From positions 2,167,501 through 2,231,500 of the forward strand of contig NZ_PDCM01000001.1 in assembly GCF_008634025.1 (NCBI RefSeq): 64,000 nt of DNA, written 5' to 3'. Below the pieces are notes generated by a model, which worked only from the letters and a program-made list of their open reading frames with translations, was not told where the DNA came from and did not search any database. Below are positions 34,801 to 43,418 of this stretch, one piece after another. Made by a program: the position numbers and the translations under genes. Origin of the DNA: Streptomyces albofaciens JCM 4342 (GTDB lineage Bacteria > Actinomycetota > Actinomycetes > Streptomycetales > Streptomycetaceae). How positions within the stretch are numbered: position 1 is the stretch's first letter; every line of letters starts with the position of its first letter.

Positions 34801-35703
34801 TCACCCCGCCCCCTGGAACCCCTTCAGCACCGCCGCCTTCGCCGTGGCGAACTCCTCGGCGGTCAGGATGCCGTCCTTGTGGAGTTCGCCCAGTTCGCGC
34901 AGCCGCCGCAGGAGGACATCGGCGTCTTCCCCGCCGCTGCCGCCGCCCGTACCGGCCGCTTTTTCCAGAACAGGGGTCACATCCGGTACGGCAGTCCCAC
35001 CCGACGGATGCGCCAACCGCACCGCCACCGCCGCCGCGAGCAGCGCCGTCTGTCCGCTCTCCTTCTTGAAGCCCCACAGCTCGATGGCGTTCGGGTCGTA
35101 CTCCGGCTTCAGCTTCGGCGTGTGGCCCTTGGGGTGGAAGCGGAGGTAGCCGGATTCCAGGCCGACGGCGGGGCGCCATTCCACACCCGCCAGGTCGGCG
35201 AGGGCGTAGGTGCGGGCGCCCGCCTGCTTCTTGCTCTCGGTGGTGTTCCAGCGCCATTCCAGGCGCACCGTCTCACCGTCGAAGGTCGTCGTGCCGTCCA
35301 CGCCCGAGGCGGACAGCGGCACGGCGGGCCCCGGCAGCAGGTAGCGGTCGGCGGGCCCGGTGTCCACCTGGTCGAGCAGCAGGGCCTGGCGCACCTCGTC
35401 GGCGAAGTACTCGGCGACGCCGGTGCGGTCCGGGTCCACGGCGACCTGGTACGGGTTGGCGTCGTCCGGCAGGCCGCCGCCGGTGACGTACAGCAGCGGG
35501 TCGGCGCCGTCCCGCAGCCGCAGGCGCAACCGGCCGCCCTTGCGCGCCGGTTCGTACGCGATGCCGGCCAGGGCCGTGAGCGGTACGCGGATCTCGCCGA
35601 GGTCCTGCCGCAGCCGGTGCACGCCGCGCTCCCGGCCCGGCACGATCCGCACCTGATCGCCGTCGAAGGACCACGTGCCGTCGCGCCCCATCAGTTCAGC
35701 CAT
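34801..35703 (-). CDS. DUF4429 protein with C-terminal SHOCT domain
   Basis: 300 residues. Two DUF4429-like beta-rich units ([19 protein letters not shown]... at about 12-100 and [19 protein letters not shown]... at about 140-210) contain the conserved theme where a Trp or Phe strand leads to LGFxKES. The last 30 residues, [26 protein letters not shown], are a SHOCT oligomerisation helix pair. The role is unknown; the PH-like fold suggests lipid or protein binding. It has no signal peptide. Confidence 0.85.
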   Translation of the reverse strand: MAELMGRDGTWSFDGDQVRIVPGRERGVHRLRQDLGEIRVPLTALAGIAYEPARKGGRLRLRLRDGADPLLYVTGGGLPDDANPYQVAVDPDRTGVAEYFADEVRQALLLDQVDTGPADRYLLPGPAVPLSASGVDGTTTFDGETVRLEWRWNTTESKKQAGARTYALADLAGVEWRPAVGLESGYLRFHPKGHTPKLKPEYDPNAIELWGFKKESGQTALLAAAVAVRLAHPSGGTAVPDVTPVLEKAAGTGGGSGGEDADVLLRRLRELGELHKDGILTAEEFATAKAAVLKGFQGAG

Positions 35704-35897
35704 GTCCCGAATCCTACGGAGCGGCCGGGCGTACGGGGGACGGCAGGGCCCGTACGGTTCCGCGGGGATTGTCCGGTGGCGTCCGAACCGGGCGCAGAGA
35801 TCACCGGTTTGTCATGTGTGCGTCGAGCGTGCGACAGCGGTACGCCGTCCTCCGCCCCTCCAATCGCTGGTGACAACACCGGTCCAGGGAGGGGCAG

Positions 35898-37577
35898 ATG
35901 GCCCGTCAAGGTCAGTACGAGCAGGACGCGCGGCCCGCACAGGGGCCCCAGGGCGCACCGCACGGCCCGGAGGTGCGGGACGCCGCCGCACGGCTCGCCC
36001 GGCGCCGCTTCCTCACCGGCACCGGGGCCGCCGCCGCGCTGGCCTTCGCGGCCAACCTGCCCGGCACCGGCGTCGCGTACGCCGCGGCCGAGGCCGACGC
36101 CCGGAAGATCACCGAGAACCCCTTCACGCTCGGCGTGGCCTCCGGCGACCCGCTGCCCGGCTCCGTCGTGCTGTGGACCCGGCTGGCCCCGAAGCCGTAC
36201 GAGCCGGGCAGCGGCATGCCCAAGGCGCGCGTCCAGGTGCGCTGGGAGGTCGCGTACGACGAGCGGTTCACGCGCCCGGCCGGGCGCGGGAAGGCCGACG
36301 CGCACCCGGAGTTCAACCACGCGGTGCACATCGAGGCCACCGGCCTGGCACCGGACCGCGTCTACTACTACCGCTTCCGGGCCGGCGACTGGATCAGCCC
36401 GGTCGGCCGGACCCGCACCGCCCCCGCGCGCGGCGCGAAGAACAACGAGCTGCGGCTGGGCGTCGTCTCCTGCCAGGCGTACCACGACGGCTACTACACC
36501 GCCCACCGGCACCTGGCCGCCGAGGACCTGGATGTGGTCTTCCACCTCGGCGACTACCTGTACGAGTACCCGGTGGACGCCGTGGGCGGCGCCCGCAAGT
36601 ACACCGACCGCAAGCTGCCCGCGCGCTTCAACCGCGAGACGGTGACGCTGGAGGACTACCGGCTGCGGTACGCGCTCTACAAGTCCGACCCCGACCTCCA
36701 GGCCGCGCACGCCGCCCACCCGTTCATCGTCACCTGGGACGACCACGAGGTGGAGAACAACTACGCCGACGACGTCAGCGAGAACAACGACCCCAAGGGC
36801 GAGTTCCTGCTGCGCCGGGCCGCCGCCTACCGCGCGTACTGGGAGAACCAGCCGCTGCGCCGCCCGCAGCGGCCGCACGGCCCGGACGCCCAGCTCTACC
36901 GGCGTATGCACTTCGGACAGCTGGCCCAGTTCGACATCCTCGACACCCGTCAGTACCGCTCCGACCAGGCGTACGGCGACGGCTGGCGCACCCCGGGCCC
37001 CGAGTCCACCGACCCGAAGCGCACCCTGACCGGCGCGAAGCAGGAGCGCTGGCTGATCGACGGCTGGCGGTCGTCCTCCGCGCTGTGGAACGTGCTGCCG
37101 CAGCAGGTCACCTTCTCCGAGCGCCGCAACGCCACCGGCCCCGGCTACAAGCTCAGCATGGACTCCTGGGACGGCTACCCGGCCTCCCGCGAGCGGGTGC
37201 TGAAGGGGGCGGAGGCGGCCGGTGTGGACAACCTGGTCGTGCTGACCGGCGACGTGCACGTGCACTACGCCTTCGACGTGAAGCGGGACTTCGGGAACGA
37301 GAAGTCGCGCACCGTGGGCGTGGAGTTCGTGACCACCTCGATCGCGAGCGGTGAGGACGGCGCGGACAAGCCCGCCAACTGGGGCACGTACATGGCCGCC
37401 AACCCGCACATGAAGTTCTACAACGGCCGCCGCGGCTATGTGACCGTCACGCTGGACCGGGAGAAGGCGCGGGCCGACTTCCGGACGGTCTCGGCGGTGA
37501 CGAAGCCGGGGGCGCCGGTGATCACGGCGGGGTCGTTCGTGTCCGAGGTGGGGGACCCGGGGCTCAAGCCGGCCTGA
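35898..37577 (+). CDS. phoD: secreted alkaline phosphatase D (PhoD family), Tat substrate
   Basis: 559 residues from ATG 35898 with GGGAGGGG upstream. The Tat signal is RRRFLTGTGAAAALAFAA (about 35-52). Calcium/iron-dependent phosphatase-phosphodiesterase motifs follow: GVASGDP, FHLGDYLYEY, WDDHEVENNY and LTGDVHVHYAF, which supply the metal ligands. It releases phosphate from phosphodiesters outside the cell. PhoD genes are usually PhoP-controlled; I did not find a convincing PHO box in the 190-base upstream gap. Confidence 0.93.
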   Translation: MARQGQYEQDARPAQGPQGAPHGPEVRDAAARLARRRFLTGTGAAAALAFAANLPGTGVAYAAAEADARKITENPFTLGVASGDPLPGSVVLWTRLAPKPYEPGSGMPKARVQVRWEVAYDERFTRPAGRGKADAHPEFNHAVHIEATGLAPDRVYYYRFRAGDWISPVGRTRTAPARGAKNNELRLGVVSCQAYHDGYYTAHRHLAAEDLDVVFHLGDYLYEYPVDAVGGARKYTDRKLPARFNRETVTLEDYRLRYALYKSDPDLQAAHAAHPFIVTWDDHEVENNYADDVSENNDPKGEFLLRRAAAYRAYWENQPLRRPQRPHGPDAQLYRRMHFGQLAQFDILDTRQYRSDQAYGDGWRTPGPESTDPKRTLTGAKQERWLIDGWRSSSALWNVLPQQVTFSERRNATGPGYKLSMDSWDGYPASRERVLKGAEAAGVDNLVVLTGDVHVHYAFDVKRDFGNEKSRTVGVEFVTTSIASGEDGADKPANWGTYMAANPHMKFYNGRRGYVTVTLDREKARADFRTVSAVTKPGAPVITAGSFVSEVGDPGLKPA

Positions 37578-37725
37578 TCTCCGTGAGGGCGATGTGCAGT
37601 CCTAGGTCCGCGGCCCCCCTCCCGCCCTCCCCGTATCCCCGCCCAAGGTCCTGGCCGAAAGGGCGCCGGAAGCCGTTCCGTGCATGACACCATGGTCAAG
37701 ACATCAATCATCCATGGAGACACTC

Positions 37726-39045
37726 ATGACGGACCCCGGGACCGGAACGACGGAAACCCAGGACAGCGTTCCGATAGACGGGCGGGACGCGGCGGCGCCG
37801 CCCGCCGCGTCCCGCCGTACCAGCCTGCTCGTCACCCTCATCCTCGGCGGCCTGACCGCGGTGCCGCCGCTCTCCATGGACATGTACCTCCCGGCGCTGC
37901 CGGAGGTCACCGAGGTCCTGCACAGCCCGGCCGCGACCGTCCAGCTCACCCTGACCACCTGCCTCGCGGGCATGGCCCTGGGGCAGATGGTGGTCGGCCC
38001 GATGAGCGACAAGTGGGGGCGCCGCCGCCCGCTGCTCGTCGGCATGCTCGTCTACATCGTCGCCACCGCGCTGTGCGCCCTGGCCACCAACGCCGAACTG
38101 CTCATCGCCTTCCGCCTGCTCCAGGGCCTGGCGGGCGCGGCCGGCATCGTCATCGCACGGGCCGTCGTCCGCGACCTGTACGACGGCGTGGCGATGGCCC
38201 GCTTCTTCTCCACCCTGATGCTCATCTCCGGCGTCGCGCCCGTCGTGGCGCCGCTGATCGGCGGGCAGATCCTGCGGATCACCGACTGGCGCGGCGTCTT
38301 CGTTGTCCTGACCGTGGTCGGCGTGCTGCTCACGCTGCTGGTCTGGCGCCGGCTGCACGAGACCCTGCCGCCCGCGAAGCGGCACTCCGGCGGCCTCGGC
38401 GAGGCGCTGCGCACCATGCGCTCCCTCCTCGCCGACCGGGCCTTCTCCGGCTACCTGATCGTCGGCGCGTTCGCCTTCGCCGCGCTGTTCGCGTACATCT
38501 CCGCCTCCCCGTTCGTGATCCAGGAGATCTACGGCGCCTCCCCGCAGACCTTCAGCCTGCTGTTCGGCGTCAACTCCGTCGGCCTGGTCCTGGTCGGCCA
38601 GATCAACGGCAAGGTGCTGGTCGGCCGGGTCAGCCTGGACGTGGTGCTGGGCATCGGCCTGGGCCTGATCACGGCCGCCGCGACGGCGCTGCTGCTGATG
38701 GCGGGCGGCGTCTTCGGCGAGGTCGGGCTGTGGCCGATGGCCGCCGGGCTGTTCGTCCTGATGTCCGCGATGGGCCTGGTCATGCCGTCGGCCAACACCA
38801 AGGCGCTGCTGCGCTCCGGCCACGCGGCGGGCTCCGCCTCCGCGCTGCTGGGCACCTCCACCTTCCTCCTGGGGTCCGTCGCCTCGCCGCTGGTCGGCAT
38901 CGCGGGCGAGCACACCGCCGTGCCGATGGCCGTCGTCCAGCTCTCCTGCGGCGTACTGGCGCTGCTGAGCTTCCTGGGAATGTGCCGCCCGTGGCAGCGT
39001 AGGGAGGAGACCGCCAACGGGACCGGCGAGAGGACCAAGCTCTGA
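37726..39045 (+). CDS. Bcr/CflA-family MFS drug exporter
   Basis: 439 residues with twelve membrane spans. Signature parts are LSMDMYLPALPEV after span 1 and motif A, GPMSDKWGRRRPLLVG. Bcr/CflA proteins export bicyclomycin, chloramphenicol and other small molecules by proton antiport. ATG 37726 (MTDPGTG) is preferred because GGAGA lies just upstream; ATG 37714 and 37684 are alternatives. It ends at the possible start of a serine hydrolase gene (CTGA overlap). Confidence 0.88.
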   Translation: MTDPGTGTTETQDSVPIDGRDAAAPPAASRRTSLLVTLILGGLTAVPPLSMDMYLPALPEVTEVLHSPAATVQLTLTTCLAGMALGQMVVGPMSDKWGRRRPLLVGMLVYIVATALCALATNAELLIAFRLLQGLAGAAGIVIARAVVRDLYDGVAMARFFSTLMLISGVAPVVAPLIGGQILRITDWRGVFVVLTVVGVLLTLLVWRRLHETLPPAKRHSGGLGEALRTMRSLLADRAFSGYLIVGAFAFAALFAYISASPFVIQEIYGASPQTFSLLFGVNSVGLVLVGQINGKVLVGRVSLDVVLGIGLGLITAAATALLLMAGGVFGEVGLWPMAAGLFVLMSAMGLVMPSANTKALLRSGHAAGSASALLGTSTFLLGSVASPLVGIAGEHTAVPMAVVQLSCGVLALLSFLGMCRPWQRREETANGTGERTKL

Positions 39046-39122
39046 AAGCGACGGGACTGCGCCACGGCACCCCCGCCCGCGCGGGACTCGACCCCGCCTG
39101 GACGCACCGCCTCGTACGGGGG

Positions 39123-40190
39123 GTGCGGGAGGCGACCGAGGGGCCGGATCCCTGGTGCGCGGGCGCGGTGGTGCTGGCCGGGCGCGGCCCGGTCGTCGCC
39201 GTCGAGGAGGCGGCGGGCTGGGCGCTGCGCTACGCGGGCTACGACCCGGAGCGCGACCGGGGCGTGGAGCTGCCCCGGGACCGCTGGGAGCCGGTGCGCG
39301 TCGGCACCGTCTTCGACCTGGCCTCGCTGACCAAGCTGTGCACCGCGATCGTGGCCGTGCAGCAGGCCGAGCGGGGCCGCCTGGACCTGGCCGCCGAGGC
39401 GGGCCGGTGGCTGCCGGGCTTCGCCGCCGGGATCACCGTCCGCCGCCTGCTCACCCACACCTCGGGCCTGCGCCCGGAACTGCCCTTCTACGAGCGGCGC
39501 GGGCGCGCGGCCCAGCTGGCCCTGCTGTGGGAGGAGGCCGCCGCGCCCGCCGCGCCGCCCGGCGGCCCGTACCGCTACTCCGACCTCAACCTCATCGCCC
39601 TCCAGCTGATCCTCGAACGGCTCACCGGGCAGCGGCTGGACGCCCTGGTGGCCGAGGGGATCACCGGCCCGCTGGGCATGACCAGCACCTCGTACGGGCC
39701 GCTGGCCCCGGCGGGCGTGGCGGCGACCGAGGACCAGCGGCGGCCGTGGGCGAAGGCGGACCGCGGCATGGTGCGCGGCGCGGTGCACGACGAGAACGCG
39801 TGGGCGCTCGGCGGCGTCGCCGGTCACGCGGGCCTCTTCTCCACGGCGCAGGACCTGGCGGTGCTGTGCCGGACGCTGCTGAGCGGCGGCGCGTACGGGA
39901 AGACCCGCATCCTCGGCGCGGAGTCGGTGGCGCTGCTGCTGGACCCGCCGGGACTGGGCTTCGGCGTGGACCAGCCGTGGTTCATGGGCGAGCTGGCGGG
40001 GCGCGGCGCGGCCGGGCACACCGGGTTCACCGGGACGAGCCTGGTGCTGGACCGGGCGACCGACACGTTCCTGGTGCTGCTGGCCAACACGGTGCACCCG
40101 CGGCGGCGCCCGGCGGACAGCGCGCCGCGGGCGGCGGCCGCGACCCGGCTGGCGCGGGCGGTACGGGCGGGCAGCCGGGCGTTCGGCTGA
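39123..40190 (+). CDS. serine hydrolase of the class C beta-lactamase/DD-peptidase fold
   Basis: 355 residues from GTG 39123, the first standard start codon. Motifs: S68-L-T-K71 (SxxK nucleophile), YSDLN in place of the usual YxN, and HTGFTG in place of KTG. This suits an esterase or D-aminopeptidase-type member rather than a drug-hydrolysing beta-lactamase. No signal peptide, so cytoplasmic. Family-like sequence (ATGLRHGTPARAGLDPAWTHRLV) continues upstream in frame to a CTG at 39042 that overlaps the exporter stop, so translation may begin there. Confidence 0.85.
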   Translation: MREATEGPDPWCAGAVVLAGRGPVVAVEEAAGWALRYAGYDPERDRGVELPRDRWEPVRVGTVFDLASLTKLCTAIVAVQQAERGRLDLAAEAGRWLPGFAAGITVRRLLTHTSGLRPELPFYERRGRAAQLALLWEEAAAPAAPPGGPYRYSDLNLIALQLILERLTGQRLDALVAEGITGPLGMTSTSYGPLAPAGVAATEDQRRPWAKADRGMVRGAVHDENAWALGGVAGHAGLFSTAQDLAVLCRTLLSGGAYGKTRILGAESVALLLDPPGLGFGVDQPWFMGELAGRGAAGHTGFTGTSLVLDRATDTFLVLLANTVHPRRRPADSAPRAAAATRLARAVRAGSRAFG

Positions 40191-40231
40191 AGGCGTACGG
40201 GCTTCGGGCGGGCAGCCGGGCGTTCGGCTGA
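40164..40231 (+). repeat. 27-base direct duplication at the serine hydrolase 3' end
   Basis: The final codons including the stop (40164-40190, ending GTTCGGCTGA) are repeated exactly at 40205-40231 after a 14-base gap. The second copy is outside the gene. It is followed by several GGCGTACGG-type words up to 40300. Confidence 0.75.
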
Positions 40232-40334
40232 GGCCGTACGGCTTCGGGCAGGCAGGGCAGCGGCGTACGGCTCCGGGCAACGGCGTACGGGCGCCGCGGC
40301 ACGCCTGTCACACCCGCCCCGTAAAATTGCCGGA

Positions 40335-41309
40335 ATGCACGACGAACTGCGCGCCGCACTGGCCGGCCTGCTCGACGGCCTGCCGCCCACGCAGGCCGCG
40401 CGGGCCGTCGACCGGCTGATCGCCAACTACCGCGGCCGGACCCCGACCGACGCCCCGGTGCTCCGCGACCGCGCGGACGTCGCCGCGTACGCCGCCTACC
40501 GGATGCCCGCGACCTTCGAGGCCGTGCGGCACGCCCTGGACGCCTTCGCGGCGCGGCTGCCGGAGTGGTCGCCCGCCACCCATGTGGACATCGGCGGCGG
40601 CACCGGCGCCGCGAGCTGGGCGGTGGCGGCCACCTGGACCGGCCACCGCACGACCGTCTACGACTGGGCCGAACCGGCCCTGGACCTGGGCCGCGAGCTG
40701 GCCGCCGGCGTGCTGCCGGAGACCGACTGGCAGCGCCGGGTCATCGGCGCGGGCATGACCGTCCCCGAGGGCACGGACCTGGTCACCGTCTCGTACGTGC
40801 TCGGCGAGCTGCGCCCGGAGGACCGCCGGGCCGTCGTCGCCGCGGCGGCCGGGGCGCGGGCCGTCGTGCTGGTCGAACCCGGCACCCCGGACGGCTATCT
40901 GCGCATCCGCGAGGCGCGCGAGCAGCTCACGGACGCCGGGCTGCGCGTCGTCGCGCCGTGCCCGCACAGCGGCGCGTGCCCGATCGTGCCGGGAGAGGAC
41001 TGGTGCCACATGTCCGCGCGGGTGGCGCGCTCCTCGCTGCACCGGCAGGTCAAGGGCGGTTCGCTGCCGTACGAGGACGAGAAGTTCAGCTACGTCGCGG
41101 CGATCCGGCCGGAGGTGGCCGACGAGCACGGTGCCGGTACCGCCCCGGCCCGTGTCGTCCGCAAGCCCCAGCTCCGCAAGGGACAGGTCCTGCTGGACCT
41201 CTGTACGGAGCAGGGGCTGCGGCGCGACACGGTCACCAAGCGGCACGGCGAGCGCTACAGGGCCGCCCGCGACGCCGGGTGGGGCGACGCCTGGGAGCCG
41301 GCCGGCTGA
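40335..41309 (+). CDS. Rsm22-like ribosomal small-subunit methyltransferase
   Basis: 324 residues. The SAM-binding motif I is HVDIGGGTGAASWAV, followed by the Rsm22 block VSYVLGEL. The four Cys expected for an Fe-S or zinc site are present: CPHSGACPI, DWCHMSAR and LDLCTEQG. Rsm22 proteins act in small-subunit ribosome assembly in mitochondria and bacteria; the exact modified base in bacteria is not known to me. Start ATG 40335 has little ribosome site. Confidence 0.87.
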   Translation: MHDELRAALAGLLDGLPPTQAARAVDRLIANYRGRTPTDAPVLRDRADVAAYAAYRMPATFEAVRHALDAFAARLPEWSPATHVDIGGGTGAASWAVAATWTGHRTTVYDWAEPALDLGRELAAGVLPETDWQRRVIGAGMTVPEGTDLVTVSYVLGELRPEDRRAVVAAAAGARAVVLVEPGTPDGYLRIREAREQLTDAGLRVVAPCPHSGACPIVPGEDWCHMSARVARSSLHRQVKGGSLPYEDEKFSYVAAIRPEVADEHGAGTAPARVVRKPQLRKGQVLLDLCTEQGLRRDTVTKRHGERYRAARDAGWGDAWEPAG

Positions 41310-41312
41310 CGC

Positions 41313-42149
41313 CTACGCGGGCGCGGGCCGCAGCTCCTGCGTGCAGCACTTCACGCTGCCGCCGCCCTTGAGCAGCTCGGTCAGGTCCATGCCGACCGGC
41401 TCGTACCCGCGCTCCCGCAGCGGCTCGAACAGCCCCACCGCGGCCTGCGGGAGCAGGACGTGCCGGCCGTCGCTGACCGCGTTCAGCCCGAACGCCTCCG
41501 CGTCCGCCCGCGAGGCGATCAGCGCGTCCGGGAACAGCCGGGCCAGCACCGCCCGGCTGCCCGCGGAGAAGGCGCCCGGGTAGTACATGACCTCGGAGTC
41601 GGTCGCGTCGTCCAGCACGCACAACGCCGTGTCGAGGTGGTAGTAGCGCGGGTCGACGAGGTCCAGGCCGATCACCGGGCGGCCGAAGTACTCCTGCGCC
41701 TCGGCGTGCGAGAGCGGGCTGCTGCGGAAGCCGCGTCCGGCCAGCAGCCAGGAGGCGGTGACCGCGAAGTCGCCCTCCGCCTCGTTGACGTTCTCCGGCT
41801 CGCGGACCTCGGTGAAGCCGTGGTCCCGGAACCACGCGGCGTGCACGGCGGCCTCGCCGCGCCGCTCCTCGAAGGCGAACCGCGCGCCGAGCACCCGGCC
41901 GTCCACGACGGTGGCCCCGTTGGCCGCGAAGACCATGTCCGGCAGGTCGGGGCGGGGCCGCAGCTCCTCCACGGTGTGGCCGAGCGCGCGGTAGCGGTCG
42001 CGCAGCACCTCCCACTGGGCGAGCGCCAGCGGCAGGTCGACCGGTTTGTCCGGGTCCATCCAGGGGTTGATGGAGTAGCTGACCCGGAAGTGGGTCGGCG
42101 GGCACATCAGGTAGCGCCGGGGACGGGCGCTGCGCCGGGGTGTACGCAA
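41313..42149 (-). CDS. dimethylarginine dimethylaminohydrolase / amidinotransferase-fold protein
   Basis: 278 residues of the pentein fold. Motifs: MVFAANGATV, EGDFAV, YYHLDTALCVL with the catalytic His, and GGGSVKCCTQEL with the catalytic Cys near the C-terminus. DDAH hydrolyses methylated arginines to citrulline; related enzymes are arginine deiminases or amidinotransferases. The start is TTG 42149, placed 6 bases after GAGGAG; ATG codons at 42188 and 42107 are alternatives. It converges with the Rsm22-like gene with only 3 bases between. Confidence 0.85.
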   Translation of the reverse strand: MRTPRRSARPRRYLMCPPTHFRVSYSINPWMDPDKPVDLPLALAQWEVLRDRYRALGHTVEELRPRPDLPDMVFAANGATVVDGRVLGARFAFEERRGEAAVHAAWFRDHGFTEVREPENVNEAEGDFAVTASWLLAGRGFRSSPLSHAEAQEYFGRPVIGLDLVDPRYYHLDTALCVLDDATDSEVMYYPGAFSAGSRAVLARLFPDALIASRADAEAFGLNAVSDGRHVLLPQAAVGLFEPLRERGYEPVGMDLTELLKGGGSVKCCTQELRPAPA

Positions 42150-42255
42150 GGAAGGCTCCTCACGGTGGACGGGACGCGGGATGCGCACGGGACACGTACG
42201 CGCTCAAATCGTCCACCGGGAGGAGCCGTTCCGCAGTGATCCGTTCGGGTGGTTT

Positions 42256-42444
42256 TCACCCCTGACGGGTTTGCCCGTCGCCGCGCTGCTCCTGGAGTCT
42301 GCGCAGCAGGGCGCGCCGCTGTGCCATCGGATCCGTGCCGCCGCCGACACCGCCGCCGCCCCGGCCGCCGCGCAGCGCGCCCCGGGAGAGCTTGCTGCGG
42401 GTGCCGCCGACGCCGAGCATCCCGCCCGCGTTTCCCTTGCTCAT
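42256..42444 (-). CDS. small Gly/Arg-rich protein (DUF6243-like)
   Basis: 62 residues: MSKGNAGGMLGVGGTRSKLSRGALRGG, a Gly run, then a basic helix (MAQRRALLRRLQEQR). The beginning matches a small streptomycete family of unknown function. It is basic and without signal, so nucleic-acid or ribosome contact is possible. Its leftward promoter (42508-42536) is a strong consensus that has a TetR-like operator in the spacer, so it is probably repressed by the divergent regulator. Confidence 0.75.
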   Translation of the reverse strand: MSKGNAGGMLGVGGTRSKLSRGALRGGRGGGGVGGGTDPMAQRRALLRRLQEQRGDGQTRQG

Positions 42445-42480
42445 GGTCCGTCTCCTTCGTCTGTCGCGTCCTCCGATTGA

Positions 42481-42550
42481 CGAGACGTATCGTCTCGCTC
42501 GATAGCGAGTATTGGTGAGACGCCGCGTCTTGTCAAGACGATACGTCTCG
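42481..42550. promoter_or_regulatory. three stacked TetR-type operators in the divergent region
   Basis: Three inverted repeats share the GAGACG/CGTCTC half-site: CGAGACG-TAT-CGTCTCG (42481-42497, perfect), GAGACG-CCG-CGTCTT (42517-42531) and CAAGACG-ATA-CGTCTCG (42534-42550). The spacing suits repeated dimers of the adjacent TetR protein. The sites flank and enter the leftward promoter and lie just upstream of the regulator's own -10 box (TAGGCT, 42564-42569). Confidence 0.75.
42508..42536 (-). promoter_or_regulatory. near-consensus promoter for the DUF6243-like gene
   Basis: On the minus strand TTGACA (42536-42531) and AATACT (42513-42508) are 17 bases apart. The central operator palindrome fills the spacer, so regulator binding would exclude RNA polymerase. 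Confidence 0.7.
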
Positions 42551-42575
42551 CCTCATGCGTCGGTAGGCTTGCCCC

Positions 42576-43172
42576 ATGGCCAACAAGACAGCGCCCGACT
42601 CCACGCGCCGCAGCGAACGCTCGCGCCGCGCCATCTACGACGCGGCCCTCGACCTCGTCGGCGAGGTCGGCTTCGACAAGCTGACGATCGAGGGCATCGC
42701 GGCCCGCGCCGGAGTCGGCAAGCAGACGATCTACCGCTGGTGGCCCTCGAAGGCCGCGGTCCTGCTGGACGCCTTCACCCAGGTCGTCGAGGGGTACGAG
42801 GCCGGGCTGCCGGACACCGGCGACCTCGCCGCCGACCTCAAGTTCGTGCTGCGGGCCACCGCCGACGAGTTCAACGACCAGAAGTGGCAGGCCCCCTACC
42901 GCGCCCTCGCGGCGGCCGGCGCGAACGACGCGGAGCTGTCGGCCCCCTTCGTCGAGCGCCTGCTGGAGCCCGGCACCCAGGTCTACGTGAACCGGCTGCG
43001 GGCCGCCCAGGAGAGGGGCGAGATCGGGCCGGACGTGGACGTGCGGGTGGCGGCCGAGATGCTGCTGGGGCCCTTCACGCAGCGCTGGCTGATGCGGACC
43101 GGTGAGCTGACGCACGCGTACGTGGACACGCTGGTCGACCTGGTCCTCTCCGGGCTGCGGCCCCGTACCTGA
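42576..43172 (+). CDS. TetR-family transcriptional regulator
   Basis: 198 residues. The N-terminal helix-turn-helix is typical (RRAIYDAALDLVGEVGFDKLTIEGIAARAGVGKQTIYRWWPSKAAVL, split here by family landmarks), and the C-terminal domain resembles TetR_C ligand-binding folds of the AcrR group. The mRNA is likely leaderless: TAGGCT at 42564-42569 places the start at the ATG. Three operator-like palindromes upstream indicate control of itself and the divergent small gene. The ligand is unknown. Confidence 0.9.
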   Translation: MANKTAPDSTRRSERSRRAIYDAALDLVGEVGFDKLTIEGIAARAGVGKQTIYRWWPSKAAVLLDAFTQVVEGYEAGLPDTGDLAADLKFVLRATADEFNDQKWQAPYRALAAAGANDAELSAPFVERLLEPGTQVYVNRLRAAQERGEIGPDVDVRVAAEMLLGPFTQRWLMRTGELTHAYVDTLVDLVLSGLRPRT

Positions 43173-43418
43173 CACCGCGCCCCCGCGTCCCGCGGGCGGG
43201 GAGCCCGGCGCACCCGGATGACCGGCACACCCGTATGAGGGGCGGGGGTACCGCGGGGGGAGCGGAAGGTAAAGGAAGATGAACGAATCAGGGTGGAAAC
43301 CGGACGGAATGGGGGCATTTGCCGGTTCTTCGGCCACCCCGGATCGGTACTCCGGTCACCCGAGGAGGAGGATGGTGGCAGCATTGATCCCAGACCACCG
43401 CTCGAAGTGAGGGGATAG

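Noticed and set aside
35703..35897. Possible PHO box upstream of phoD
   Set aside because: No pair of GTTCACC-like 11-base repeats with proper spacing could be found; only loose similarity near GGTTTGTCATG.
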